The translations under genes were made by a program, and so were the position numbers. Below the pieces are notes generated by a model that was given only the letters and a program-made list of their open reading frames with translations, had not been told where the DNA came from and did not search any database. Below are positions 51,084 through 60,882 of a stretch of DNA of 64,000 nt, in pieces. Source of the DNA: Bullifex porci (GTDB taxonomy: Bacteria; Spirochaetota; Spirochaetia; Sphaerochaetales; Sphaerochaetaceae); assembly GCF_009695635.1 (NCBI RefSeq), contig NZ_VUNN01000006.1, positions 1 through 64,000 on the forward strand. The letters are read 5' to 3'. How positions within the stretch are numbered: position 1 is the first letter of the stretch; each line of letters starts with the position of its first letter.

Positions 51084-52598
51084 ATGAGTCACGTAATCGA
51101 AATGATCGGAATTCGTAAGGAATTCCCAGGTATCGTTGCTAACGACAATATTACCTTACAGGTTGAAGAGGGAGAAATCCACGCTATACTTGGTGAAAAT
51201 GGTGCTGGTAAATCTACTCTTATGTCTATCCTCTTTGGTCTTTATCATGCGGATAAGGGCGTTATTAAGGTTAGAGGAAAGGAAGTAAATATCAAGAGTC
51301 CTAATGATGCTTTTGACCTTGGTATTGGAATGGTACACCAGCACTTCCAGCTGGTACATAATTTTACAGTTGCAGAAAATATCATCCTAGGAAAAGAGGG
51401 TGGCTTTGTTTATGATATCAAAACTGCATCTAAAAAGATAAAAGAGATATCTGAACGTTATGGCCTTGCTATTGAGCCAGATATGGTAATTGAGGACATC
51501 ACTGTTGGTATGCAGCAGCGTGTAGAGATCCTCAAGATGCTTTTCAGGGATGCAGATATATTAATCTTTGATGAACCAACAGGTGTATTAACACCTCAGG
51601 AAATCAAGGAATTGATGCAGATCATGAAGAACCTCATTAAAGAGGGTAAATCAATTATTCTTATCACACATAAGCTCGATGAGATTAAAGAGGTCGCTGA
51701 CCGTTGTACTGTTATCAGACGTGGTAAATACATTGGAGTTGTTGATGTAAAGTCTACTAGCGTTGATGAAATGGCTGCAATGATGGTTGGTCGCCCAGTA
51801 AGCTTTAAGGTTGAGAAAAAGCCAGCTGTATTAAAGGATACAGTACTTGAGGTAACAAACCTTAGTGTTAAGAATGCAAAGGGTGTTCTTGGTGTTAAGG
51901 ATTTCTCTCTTTCTGTTAGAGGTGGTGAGATCGTTGGTATTGCAGGTGTCGATGGTAACGGTCAAAGTGAGCTAATTGAAGCAATCACTGGTCTCAGAAA
52001 GATTGAAAGTGGTAGTGTTATTCTCTGTGGTAAGGATATTACTAACATGTCTATTCAGGAAAGAAATGAGTTAGGCTTAGGTCATATTCCTGAGGATAGA
52101 CAGAAGAGAGGCTTGGTTCTTTCAGCTCCACTTACAACCAACATGGTAATTAAGGAGTTCTATAAGCCTAGATTTGGTAAGAAGGGTATACTGCAGACAA
52201 AGGAAATCAATGAATACACACAGGGTATCATTGAAAAGTTCGATGTACGCTCAGGTGAGGGTAAGGATTCTCTAGCTGGTAAGCTCTCTGGTGGTAACCA
52301 GCAGAAAGCAATTATCGGTCGTGAGGTTACAGCAAATCCTGAATTATTAATTGCAGTTCAGCCAACTCGTGGTCTTGATGTAGGTGCTATTGAGTTTATT
52401 CATAAGCAGCTTGTTGAGCAGCGTGATAAGGGTAAAGCTGTTCTCTTAGTATCATTCGAGCTAGATGAAATATTTAACCTTTCAGATAGAATTGCTGTTA
52501 TTAATGCAGGTCGCCTAATCGATATCGTAAATACTAAGGATACAGATGTTAACTCAGTAGGTCTTATGATGGCTGGTATCAAGAAGGAGGGTGAGTGA
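51084..52598 (+). CDS. Nucleoside ABC transporter ATPase, NupA/YufO type
   Basis: 504 aa with two fused nucleotide-binding domains. The first has Walker A LGENGAGKSTL (about 36-46), the Q-loop MVHQHFQLV, a Walker B ILIFDEPTGVL and THKLDEI; the second has VDGNGQSEL and LSGGNQQKAIIGRE signature with LIAVQPTRGLDVGA. The degenerate second Walker A (VDGNGQSE) is usual for this family. Cytosolic energy unit of the PnrA/Bmp nucleoside importer. Confidence 0.95.
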   Translation: MSHVIEMIGIRKEFPGIVANDNITLQVEEGEIHAILGENGAGKSTLMSILFGLYHADKGVIKVRGKEVNIKSPNDAFDLGIGMVHQHFQLVHNFTVAENIILGKEGGFVYDIKTASKKIKEISERYGLAIEPDMVIEDITVGMQQRVEILKMLFRDADILIFDEPTGVLTPQEIKELMQIMKNLIKEGKSIILITHKLDEIKEVADRCTVIRRGKYIGVVDVKSTSVDEMAAMMVGRPVSFKVEKKPAVLKDTVLEVTNLSVKNAKGVLGVKDFSLSVRGGEIVGIAGVDGNGQSELIEAITGLRKIESGSVILCGKDITNMSIQERNELGLGHIPEDRQKRGLVLSAPLTTNMVIKEFYKPRFGKKGILQTKEINEYTQGIIEKFDVRSGEGKDSLAGKLSGGNQQKAIIGREVTANPELLIAVQPTRGLDVGAIEFIHKQLVEQRDKGKAVLLVSFELDEIFNLSDRIAVINAGRLIDIVNTKDTDVNSVGLMMAGIKKEGE

Positions 52599-53809
52599 TG
52601 AAGGATAAAGTATTAAATAAACCACTCGAAGCAAGAAAGGCTTCACCTCTTCTTGTTTCTATTTCTGCAGTTATCATGGGTATGCTTGCAGGATGCTTAT
52701 TAATTATGCTAATTGGAAAGGATCCAATAAATGGATATAAAAATCTATTTATGGGTGCCCTTTCAAATAAGAGAAAGATTGGCGCAACAATCGGTCTTTC
52801 TACACAATTAATATTTGCAGGACTATCATTTTCATTTGCATATAAGACCGGACTATTTAATATCGGTGGTTCTGGACAGATGTTAATTGGTGGTATCATT
52901 TGTAGCTTACTTGCACACAAGCTTCCATTAGGAATTCCACGTCCAATATACCTTGTAATTATTATCCTTGCTGCTATTTTAGCTGGTGGCTTATGGGGCT
53001 TTATTAGTGGATACTTAAAAGCAAAGTTTAACGTACATGAGGTAGTATCATGTATCATGCTTAACTGGATAGCTTATTGGGTTTGCTATGACTTTATACC
53101 TCGTTTTATCATTGACCCATCTATTGCTGTAAAGTCTGCACCAATAGCAACTGAAAGAACACTTAGAAGTGGAATTTTTGGAGCTATCTTTGGAAAGAGT
53201 ACAACAGCAAACTTAGGCTTCCTATTAGCTATTATAGCTGTAATCTTAATATGGTTTATTCTTAATAAAACAACACTTGGCTTCAACTTAAAGGCAGTAG
53301 GTGCTAATAAGTATTGTGCTGAATATGCGGGTATTAAGGTAAATAGATCAATCATTATTTCAATGGCAATTTCCGGCGCTCTTTGTGGTTTAGCAGGTCT
53401 TTCATATTACTGTGGTTATTCAAATATCATGGAAATGGGAAAGATGCCAAGTGAGGGATTTGATGGTATTGCAGTATCATTACTTGGTAACTCAACTCCT
53501 CTCGGCTCCTTAATAGCTGGATTATTCTTTGGTATTCTTAAGAATGGTAAGCTTTCTCTTGTAACTCTTGGTATCCCAACAGAGCTTGCAGATACAATTA
53601 TTGCTATTATCATCTACTTTGCAGCTACAAACGTACTCTTTAGAAACTTCTGGGATGGCTTATTTAAAAAATCATTCGAGAAGAAGGAAGCATACTTCGC
53701 CCTTGCAGTAAATGGAGAAAAAACCATGGATCAAGTAAGTGCCGAGGAGCGAAAGGAACTGATAAAGAAAGGTAAAGAGCTCAGTAAAACTTCTAAGGAG
53801 GTAAAATAA
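52595..53809 (+). CDS. Nucleoside ABC transporter permease, YufP/NupB type
   Basis: 404 aa, about ten hydrophobic helices (LLVSISAVIMGMLAGCLLIML, LIFAGLSFSFAYKTGLFNIGG, AILAGGLWGFISGYLK...). GLFNIGGSGQM is the family signature for BMP-associated permeases. The C-terminus is a charged tail (EERKELIKKGKELSK). Overlaps the ATPase gene by 4 nt. First half of the channel. Confidence 0.93.
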   Translation: MMKDKVLNKPLEARKASPLLVSISAVIMGMLAGCLLIMLIGKDPINGYKNLFMGALSNKRKIGATIGLSTQLIFAGLSFSFAYKTGLFNIGGSGQMLIGGIICSLLAHKLPLGIPRPIYLVIIILAAILAGGLWGFISGYLKAKFNVHEVVSCIMLNWIAYWVCYDFIPRFIIDPSIAVKSAPIATERTLRSGIFGAIFGKSTTANLGFLLAIIAVILIWFILNKTTLGFNLKAVGANKYCAEYAGIKVNRSIIISMAISGALCGLAGLSYYCGYSNIMEMGKMPSEGFDGIAVSLLGNSTPLGSLIAGLFFGILKNGKLSLVTLGIPTELADTIIAIIIYFAATNVLFRNFWDGLFKKSFEKKEAYFALAVNGEKTMDQVSAEERKELIKKGKELSKTSKEVK

Positions 53810-53810
53810 T

Positions 53811-54758
53811 ATGTGGGAATTACTAATAATCATTGTGCCTTCAGCTATCGCATATACAATGCCTCTTTTAATGGGAGCACTTGGTGGACTATATTCAGAG
53901 CGAAGTGGTGTAACTAACCTTTGTATTGAGGGCTTAATGCTCTTTGGATGTTTTGCATCTGCCGCTACAATTGTAAAATTACAAGCTATTCCAGGCTTTA
54001 GCTTTAACCTTGCCATTGTAATTGGTATTGTAGTAGCTATGCTCGCTTCTACACTATTAGCAGCATTACATGCAATTGCATCAATTAACCTTAAGGCAGA
54101 CCAAACTATCTCTGGTACAGCTATTAACATGCTATCATCTGCACTATCACTCTTCTTAGCACAGACTATTACAGGTAGTGGTAATATTACAGTTGTTAGA
54201 GCAGTAATCAGAAGTGATGTTCCTATTCTTTCTAAAATTCCTGTAATTGGACCACTTTTCTTCTCAGAAACCTATTGGACTACTTGGATTTGTATTGCAG
54301 TTTGGGTAATAAGCTATTTCTTACTATATAAGACAAGCTTTGGCCTAAGATTAAGAGCTTGTGGTGAGCATCCATCAGCAGTTGCATCTGCAGGTGTAAA
54401 TGTACATAAGATGAGATATATCGGTGTATTAACATCTGGCTTCCTTTCAGGTCTTGGTGGTGCATGTATCTTAGTTACCTACGCAGGTGAGTATAATGCT
54501 GGATCAGGTATTAATGGTCTTGGCTTCTTAGCAATTGCAGCTTTAATCTTTGGTCAGTGGAAGCCACTTGGAATTTTAGGCTCTACAGCATTCTTCGGAC
54601 TTTGTATGACAATTGCAAATATCGGAAGAATCCTACCAGCCTTCAGTGGTATCCCAATGGCAGTACTTGGTGCTTTCCCATACATTGCAACTCTTATTGC
54701 TCTTGTATTCTCATCAAAGAAGAGTGCAGCACCTCTTGCTTCAGGTCAGCCATTCTAA
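53811..54758 (+). CDS. Nucleoside ABC transporter permease, YufQ/NupC type
   Basis: 315 aa, about nine helices. MGALGGLYSERSGVTNLCIE is the family signature near the N-terminus; LKADQTISGTAINMLSS and FGLRLRACGEHPSAVASAG follow. Second half of the channel, one nt after the first permease gene. PNP follows directly, fitting purine nucleoside import. Confidence 0.94.
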   Translation: MWELLIIIVPSAIAYTMPLLMGALGGLYSERSGVTNLCIEGLMLFGCFASAATIVKLQAIPGFSFNLAIVIGIVVAMLASTLLAALHAIASINLKADQTISGTAINMLSSALSLFLAQTITGSGNITVVRAVIRSDVPILSKIPVIGPLFFSETYWTTWICIAVWVISYFLLYKTSFGLRLRACGEHPSAVASAGVNVHKMRYIGVLTSGFLSGLGGACILVTYAGEYNAGSGINGLGFLAIAALIFGQWKPLGILGSTAFFGLCMTIANIGRILPAFSGIPMAVLGAFPYIATLIALVFSSKKSAAPLASGQPF

Positions 54759-54770
54759 TTAGGAGATATT

Positions 54771-55595
54771 ATGTTACTTGATAATTTAAAAGAAAGTGCA
54801 GCTTACATAAAATCTATTACTGGTGATATTAAGTTTGATATCGCGATGGTTCTAGGCTCAGGCCTTGGGGATATGGCAGAAACTCTAGGAGAAGTAATCT
54901 ATATCCCATATTCAGAGATTCCACACTTCCCAGTATCAACTGTACCGGGACATAAGGGTAGACTTGCTATTGGTCTATTAGAGGGTAAGCGTGTTGTATG
55001 TATGCAGGGTCGTTTCCACTACTATGAGGGATGGACTATGCAGCAGTGTGTATATCCAATCCAAGTATTTAAGATGCTTGGTATTAATAATTTAATGCTT
55101 ACTAATGCAGCTGGATGCGTTAATACAGCATGGCAGCCAGGTGATTTAATGGTTATTAATGATCATATTAAGGTAATGGGTGATAGCCCAATGAGAGGAG
55201 CAAACTGCGATGAGCTTGGTCCTAGATTCTTTGATATGAGTCATGTATATGAAAAGGAATTACAGAAGGTAGCTCATAGTGCTGCAGCTAAATTAGGCTT
55301 CTCCTTAAGAGATGGTGTTTACATGCTCTTTGGTGGTCCTCAGTTTGAAACTCCTGCAGAGGTTAGAATGGCAAGACTTCTTGGTGCTGATGCTGTAGGT
55401 ATGTCTACAGTACCTGAAGCAATTTCAGCAAGTCAAATGTCTATGAAGGTATTGGGTATTTCCTGTTTAACAAACATGGGTGCAGGTATCCTTGACCAGC
55501 CACTTAACCATGAAGAGGTATTAGAAACTGGTGAAAAGGTTAAATCAAGATTCCAAGCTCTTGTTAGAGAGATCGTTTCAACATGGCCTCTATAA
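54771..55595 (+). CDS. Purine nucleoside phosphorylase, trimeric type
   Basis: 274 aa. VLGSGLGDMAE (phosphate-binding loop, about residues 27-37), PHFPVSTVPGHKGRL, GRFHYYEG, LMLTNAAGCVN and FGGPQFETPAEVRM with VGMSTVPEAI (base-binding). This is the low-molecular-mass, homotrimeric PNP type acting on inosine and guanosine. It converts the imported nucleosides to base and ribose-1-phosphate. The end overlaps the cupin gene by 13 nt. Confidence 0.95.
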   Translation: MLLDNLKESAAYIKSITGDIKFDIAMVLGSGLGDMAETLGEVIYIPYSEIPHFPVSTVPGHKGRLAIGLLEGKRVVCMQGRFHYYEGWTMQQCVYPIQVFKMLGINNLMLTNAAGCVNTAWQPGDLMVINDHIKVMGDSPMRGANCDELGPRFFDMSHVYEKELQKVAHSAAAKLGFSLRDGVYMLFGGPQFETPAEVRMARLLGADAVGMSTVPEAISASQMSMKVLGISCLTNMGAGILDQPLNHEEVLETGEKVKSRFQALVREIVSTWPL

Positions 55596-56002
55596 GCGAA
55601 GTTATTAAAAAATACAACCTCTCTCCCCTCCCTGGGGAAGGAGGTTTTTTTCGTTTTATCACAGAATTTGGAAATGCAGGGTGTATTTACTATCTAATTA
55701 CAAAGTCCACATTTTCATCTATGCATAAGCTTACAGATGATGAGCTTTGGTTCTTTTTAGAGGGTGGAACCTCTGAGCAGCTAATTATTGATAGTAATGG
55801 TAAAGAGGAAATTAGAGTTTTAAACCAAGATAATAGAGATTCCCTAGTTAATGGAGGATCCTTCCAGGGAACAAGATTGCTTGATGGTGAATATGCTTTA
55901 TTTTCAACTGTTATGAGTCCAAAATATAGTGATGATATGTATTCATCTCCTGATGAAGAATTTCTTTTATCACACCCAAAGGCAAAGGAGTTTTTAAATT
56001 GA
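55583..56002 (+). CDS. DUF985/RmlC-like cupin protein
   Basis: 139 aa. Cupin of the DUF985 type: GEGGFFRFI, IYYLITKSTFSSMHKLTDDELWFFLEGG, SFQGTRL and FSTVMSPKYSDDMYS. Metal or small-ligand binding is likely; the reaction is unknown. It overlaps PNP and is followed by a coupled SDR gene, so it may belong to the nucleoside/ribose handling set. Confidence 0.85.
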   Translation: MASISEVIKKYNLSPLPGEGGFFRFITEFGNAGCIYYLITKSTFSSMHKLTDDELWFFLEGGTSEQLIIDSNGKEEIRVLNQDNRDSLVNGGSFQGTRLLDGEYALFSTVMSPKYSDDMYSSPDEEFLLSHPKAKEFLN

Positions 56003-56661
56003 AGAGTGTACTAATAACTGGTGCTTATTCACCTCTTGGACATGCTATTGCAGAGAAGTTTTTTAAAGAAAATTACTTAGTCTATGGTACCTCTACTAGA
56101 GAAAGAGAGGATGGGTGCTTTAAAACAATCTGTGTTGATATTAGGGATGAAAAGGCCGTGAAAGAAAAGCTAAAGGATATCGATTCTTTGGATGTTCTAG
56201 TAAATAATGCAGGAATTTTCACAGTGAATGCTCCAGAGGCTTTAACACTCGATGACTTTGATAGTGTTTTTGATGTCAATGTCAAAGGTATGATGCTGGT
56301 AACTAAGTATCTTTTACCTGTCTTAAAAAAGAGTAATGGCTCTATTGTAAATATCTCATCTATGAACTCTCTCCATCCTGGCTTTGGAGGAACTAGTCAC
56401 TATGATGCTTCTAAAGGGGCTGTTAGCGCTTATACTCGCTCACTTGCTCGAGAAAGTGGATTAAGAGTAAATGCACTTGCTCCAGGATTAATTAAAAGAA
56501 AGGATTTAATTAAAAGTGACCTTGCTAAGCACTATGAGAGCCATAGTATAGCTGGAATGCTAGATGTTAAGCAGCTAGCTGATAGCGTATTTTTCTTAGC
56601 TAATTCTAGTGGAATTTATGGACAAACATTACTTCAAGATAATGGATATTGTCTTTACTAA
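55999..56661 (+). CDS. Short-chain dehydrogenase/reductase
   Basis: 220 aa. TGAYSPLGHAI (TGxxxGxG-like dinucleotide loop), NNAGIF, ISSMNSLHPG (catalytic Ser region), YDASKGAV (Tyr/Lys pair) and LAPGLI. The start is TTG at 55999, overlapping the cupin stop (TTGA), with AAAGGAG upstream. NAD(P)-dependent; substrate unknown. Confidence 0.85.
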   Translation: MKSVLITGAYSPLGHAIAEKFFKENYLVYGTSTREREDGCFKTICVDIRDEKAVKEKLKDIDSLDVLVNNAGIFTVNAPEALTLDDFDSVFDVNVKGMMLVTKYLLPVLKKSNGSIVNISSMNSLHPGFGGTSHYDASKGAVSAYTRSLARESGLRVNALAPGLIKRKDLIKSDLAKHYESHSIAGMLDVKQLADSVFFLANSSGIYGQTLLQDNGYCLY

Positions 56662-56688
56662 TGGCAAAATGGCATTATAATTTAACTC

Positions 56689-57375
56689 ATGAAGATCCTA
56701 TGTGTAGCTGATGAAACCGATTCTCTTGTATATTCTCCATCTTCAAAGAGACTATTTGGGGATTGTGATTTCGTTATCAGTGCTGGTGATTTACCTTTAC
56801 GCTATTACGACTTCATAATGACTATCATGGGTAAGCAGCTATACTATGTGTATGGAAACCATAATCTAGAGCAATTTAAGGAAAATGTATTAAAGGTCCA
56901 AACACCAGCTACTAATGACTTCAATTCTCCATTGACATCTCACTATAGTGGAGAGCTAATTGATGGTAAGTGTATCTATGATAAAAAAAGAGATTTAATA
57001 ATAATGGGCTTGGGTGGCTCAATGCTATATAACTATGGGCTCAGCCAATATTCAGAGAAACAGATGAAGTGGAGGATTAATAAGCTTGTCCCTCGCCTAT
57101 TGTATAATAAGCAAAAATATGGCAGATATGTAGATATACTTGTAACTCATGCACCTGTATTGGGAATGGGTGATGGGGTAGATGTTTGCCATCGTGGCTT
57201 TGAGTGCTTTAAAACGTTTATTGACAAATATAAGCCAAAGTACTTATTACATGGGCATGTACATCTATTTGATGAGAACGAGAATAGATTTTATAAATAT
57301 GGGGAAACTACGATTATTAACGTATATAAAAGCTTTGTGCTTGATGACACGAGCTTAGGGAGACAAAATGGATAA
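56689..57375 (+). CDS. Metallophosphoesterase (calcineurin-like)
   Basis: 228 aa. ADETDSLV replaces the usual D-x-H start, while SAGDLPL, VYGNHNLEQF (GNH), THAPVLGMGDG and LLHGHVHLF (GHxH) are typical. The D-x-H to D-E-T change may alter one metal site. No strong ribosome site. It overlaps the ParB-like gene by 8 nt. Confidence 0.85.
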   Translation: MKILCVADETDSLVYSPSSKRLFGDCDFVISAGDLPLRYYDFIMTIMGKQLYYVYGNHNLEQFKENVLKVQTPATNDFNSPLTSHYSGELIDGKCIYDKKRDLIIMGLGGSMLYNYGLSQYSEKQMKWRINKLVPRLLYNKQKYGRYVDILVTHAPVLGMGDGVDVCHRGFECFKTFIDKYKPKYLLHGHVHLFDENENRFYKYGETTIINVYKSFVLDDTSLGRQNG

Positions 57376-58270
57376 TCAAATCAACAGCTCTCAAGCATTT
57401 GAAGATTTTACTAAAGCAAAGAGACGTGCCCATTTCAATTCTTTTTTCAATACATTGACTTGGAAAAATACCGATTTATTATCACTATACGAAGTAACAA
57501 AGATTATTAAGCCTAAGAAAGAGACCTATTTAGGCATGCAAACTATCCCAGTAAATAAGATTATTGGTTCTGAGGGAAGGTATAGAGATTTCTCATCTGC
57601 CTTTTACCCAAAAAAGGAGATGCTTAGAAACCGATGGACTAGTATCGATAGGGCAAGGATGGATGATATAGTTCTTCCTCCTATATCTGTATACTCTTTA
57701 GGTGGTAATTACTTTGTTCGTGATGGAAACCATAGAGTATCTGTTGCAAAGAGTATGGGAGTAGAGTTTATCGACGCAGAGGTAGTTGAACTTGATAGCG
57801 AGGTAGCTCTAGAGCCTGGAATGACTCTTAAGAGTATTAAGAGTAGAGCAGTAGAGTATGAGAGGAATATGTTTATTAATCAATATAATCCTACATACCT
57901 TCCAATGAATGAGATTAAGTTTACATCTCCTGGTTCATACCCTGAAATGGTAAACCATATATTAGTTCATAAATATTATATTAACCAAGATAAGAGTGAA
58001 GAGATTTCCTTCGAGGAGGCTGCTAAGAGCTGGTATAAAAATGTTTATCAGCCAATTATTAATGAGGTAAGAAAGGATAATCTTTTAGCAAATTTTCCAG
58101 GCGAAACAGAAGCTGATTTATATATGTGGCTCGTTAGAAAGTGGGATGAAAAGAAGAGGCTCAAGCAGGATGCTAGTATAGAGGAAACTGTTTTTGAGGC
58201 TAAGAAGGAAACAACTAAGGGACGCTTTAAGAGACGAATTAATAAATTTTTAAGCTTCTTTAAAAAATAA
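57368..58270 (+). CDS. ParB-like nuclease domain protein
   Basis: 300 aa. A ParB N-terminal-like fold in the middle: IPVNKIIGSEGRYRDF and VLPPISVYSLGGNYFVRDGNHRVSVAK (about residues 58-135), with the RDGNHR motif. The C-terminus is helical and Lys-rich. It lacks the ParB helix-turn-helix, so a partition role is unlikely; related single-domain proteins bind or hydrolyse nucleotides. It is co-transcribed with the metallophosphoesterase. Function unknown. Confidence 0.75.
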   Translation: MDNQINSSQAFEDFTKAKRRAHFNSFFNTLTWKNTDLLSLYEVTKIIKPKKETYLGMQTIPVNKIIGSEGRYRDFSSAFYPKKEMLRNRWTSIDRARMDDIVLPPISVYSLGGNYFVRDGNHRVSVAKSMGVEFIDAEVVELDSEVALEPGMTLKSIKSRAVEYERNMFINQYNPTYLPMNEIKFTSPGSYPEMVNHILVHKYYINQDKSEEISFEEAAKSWYKNVYQPIINEVRKDNLLANFPGETEADLYMWLVRKWDEKKRLKQDASIEETVFEAKKETTKGRFKRRINKFLSFFKK

Positions 58271-58272
58271 GA

Positions 58273-59361
58273 TTATTTAGTGGAATTCTTGTGTGATAGT
58301 CGCCATTTACTAGGAGTTGTATTCATGATTCTCTTAAATGCTCTAGCATAGTAGGCTTGATCCTCAAAGCCTGCTTTGAGAGCGACCTCTCCTATTGGAA
58401 TATCACATTTTTTTAAGCTCTCAAGACTTCGTTCAATTCTATATCTAATTATGTATTCAAATAGCGGAAGACCTAACTCTTTTTTAAATTTCTTACTCAA
58501 GTATGTTGGGGAAGTATCAAGCTCATTAGCTAGCTCATCTAGAGAAATATGCTTTGAGTAGTTTATATCAATATTAATTAAAACATCCCTTATTAAATCA
58601 CTATAGCCAGAATATGAATGGTTACGAATAAGAGCACTATATTCAAATAGAAGCTCCTTCATTATCACACGACTTTCATCAGAGGTTGAAATACTTTCAA
58701 TTCGTTTTCCCATATTTGATGAAAGTCTATCGACATAGATCGGATGAACACCAACATCGTAAGCAGTTTTTCTTAGCAGAGTATTCATAATTATTGTGTA
58801 ATTTTGAATATTTCTAACGGGGTTTTTATTTCTTTTTTCAATTATATCCTTATCCAAAATATTAAAGCTTATGGAATTAATTAAATCCATATCACCTGTT
58901 TTAACAGCATCCAGCAGGCTCTTTTCTCTTAGGTATCTCTTTTCAATTGATTTAGCGTCGTAATAATCCTTATTTTTTAGGTAGTTTTTTTCATCTGCAG
59001 AGCTTTCATTTGTAATGACCTTAACCCTAAATCCATCCTTCCCCCAAAGACTCTCAAAAAGAGTGTTAATTAATGGCTCGAAGAGTCCATCTATTGGAAT
59101 AAGCGGAATAATATATGAAAGCTTTGCTACAACTAGTCTAGTAACATATGGACCAATGAGGATATAGGTATCATCAATTTTAAATAGGATGTAGTTGATT
59201 TTATCTTCAGTAATAATTCTTAAAACCTCTCTTTCCTTTGGCCTCTCAATGGTCTTTGAAATTGAAGCAAATAAAGGGTCTGAAAAAACAAATTCTGTTT
59301 CTTCTTCAAAGTTTACTGAAAACCTATTAAGCACATTCTTTACAAAGTTAATTAGTACCAT
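58273..59361 (-). CDS. AraC-family regulator of the GH2 locus
   Basis: 362 aa. The C-terminal AraC pair is clear (about residues 258-355: ISLDELANELDTSPTYLSKK, FKKELGLPLFEYIIRYRI, IGEVALKAGFEDQAYYARAF). The N-terminal part (1-250) is a beta/alpha sensor of the YesN-like or cyanoglobin-like type, not assigned. It converges with the ParB-like gene and lies divergent to the symporter-GH2 pair, which it probably controls. Confidence 0.88.
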   Translation of the reverse strand: MVLINFVKNVLNRFSVNFEEETEFVFSDPLFASISKTIERPKEREVLRIITEDKINYILFKIDDTYILIGPYVTRLVVAKLSYIIPLIPIDGLFEPLINTLFESLWGKDGFRVKVITNESSADEKNYLKNKDYYDAKSIEKRYLREKSLLDAVKTGDMDLINSISFNILDKDIIEKRNKNPVRNIQNYTIIMNTLLRKTAYDVGVHPIYVDRLSSNMGKRIESISTSDESRVIMKELLFEYSALIRNHSYSGYSDLIRDVLINIDINYSKHISLDELANELDTSPTYLSKKFKKELGLPLFEYIIRYRIERSLESLKKCDIPIGEVALKAGFEDQAYYARAFKRIMNTTPSKWRLSHKNSTK

Positions 59362-59477
59362 AGCTAATTGTTATTTAGAATTATCGTTAAAGCAACAAAA
59401 TAATTATAAATATTGGCAAAATAGTTCAAAAGGGAATCTTAATAGTGGGGCTAGAATGATTATAAAGGAGAAATAAA

Positions 59478-60872
59478 ATGGCAAAAAAAGAAGTTAGACC
59501 ATTTGGTATGAGGGATAAAATGGGTTATCTTTTTGGTGACTTTGGTAATGACTTTACCTTTATTTTATCATCGTCATTTTTACTTAAGTTCTATACGGAC
59601 ATTATGGGAGTAAATGCTGCAGTTGTAGGACTTGTTATGATGATAGCAAGATTTGTAGATGCGTTTACAGATGTAGCTATGGGAAGAATTTGTGATAGAT
59701 CAAAGGTTGGTAAAAACGGTAAGTTCAGACCATGGATTAGAAGAATGGCTGGTCCAGTTGCGATCGCATCCTTTTTAATTTACCAAAGTAGCCTTGCAAA
59801 TATGAATATGACCTTTAAGGTTGTATATCTATTTATTACTTATATTCTTTGGGGTTCTGTATTCTATACCTCAATTAATATTCCATATGGCTCAATGGCT
59901 AGTGCGATCTCTGCAGAGCCAGATGATAGACAGTCACTATCATCCTTTAGAACAATGGGCGGTATGTTTGCTGGTATGATTATCTCGATTGGAGTACCTC
60001 TTGTTGCATACGATACATTACAAAATGGTGATGTAGTATTAAATGGACCAAGATTTACTTTAATTGCTGGTGTATTCTCAATTTTAGCAGTAGGCTGCTA
60101 CCTTCTATGCTATACACTTACAACTGAACGTGTCACTCCAGTAGTTGATGAATCAAAATTTAAGAATAACTCAGTTGGTGTAATGCTTAAGAATGCACTT
60201 ACAAACCGTTCATTAATTAGTATTATCGCAGCCTCTGTCGTTATGCTACTTTCACAGCTAACTCAGCAGTCAATGAGTGGTTATGTATTCCCTTACTACT
60301 ATAGAAGTGCAACAGCACAGTCAATTTCAACTCTTGCAATGGCTGGTGGTATGATTATAGCTGCAATTGTTGCAAAGCCAGTTGCAAGAAAGATTGGAAA
60401 AGCAGAGCTATCTGTTATTTCAAACCTCTTTGCAGCAGCAGTTGGCTTCATCCTATTCTTCTTAAGACCTGCTAATGTTTGGATATTTGTAGGCTTACAG
60501 TGCCTATGCTGGTTCGGCCTTGGAGTATTTTCAATGATATGCTGGGCATTAATCACAGATGTTATTGATGATGCTGAGCTTAGAAATGGCATTAGAGAGG
60601 ATGGCTCTGTATATGCGCTATATTCATTTGCAAGAAAGCTTGGACAGGCTCTTTCTGCGGGCTTAACAGGTGCATTATTATCAATGATTGGATATACACA
60701 GGAGACAGCATTTACAGAGAGTGTTACTGAGGGAATCTACAACATTTCAACAATCGTACCTGCTGCTGGATTCCTTATCCTTGCATTAATTCTTTGGTTC
60801 TGGTATCCACTCCATAAGAGTAAGGTAGATGAGAATGTAAGAAAGCTTAAAGAGCTTCATGAAGTAAAATAA
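59478..60872 (+). CDS. GPH-family glycoside/cation symporter
   Basis: 464 aa, 12 helices. FGMRDKMGYLFGDFGNDFTF at the start and a conserved DVAMGRICDRSKVGKNGKFRPW loop between helices 2 and 3 mark the glycoside-pentoside-hexuronide family. It takes up a glycoside with Na+ or H+. AAGGAGAAATAAA precedes the ATG. The GH2 gene follows after 10 nt, so the pair imports and hydrolyses one sugar. Confidence 0.93.
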   Translation: MAKKEVRPFGMRDKMGYLFGDFGNDFTFILSSSFLLKFYTDIMGVNAAVVGLVMMIARFVDAFTDVAMGRICDRSKVGKNGKFRPWIRRMAGPVAIASFLIYQSSLANMNMTFKVVYLFITYILWGSVFYTSINIPYGSMASAISAEPDDRQSLSSFRTMGGMFAGMIISIGVPLVAYDTLQNGDVVLNGPRFTLIAGVFSILAVGCYLLCYTLTTERVTPVVDESKFKNNSVGVMLKNALTNRSLISIIAASVVMLLSQLTQQSMSGYVFPYYYRSATAQSISTLAMAGGMIIAAIVAKPVARKIGKAELSVISNLFAAAVGFILFFLRPANVWIFVGLQCLCWFGLGVFSMICWALITDVIDDAELRNGIREDGSVYALYSFARKLGQALSAGLTGALLSMIGYTQETAFTESVTEGIYNISTIVPAAGFLILALILWFWYPLHKSKVDENVRKLKELHEVK

Positions 60873-60882
60873 GAGGAGAAAT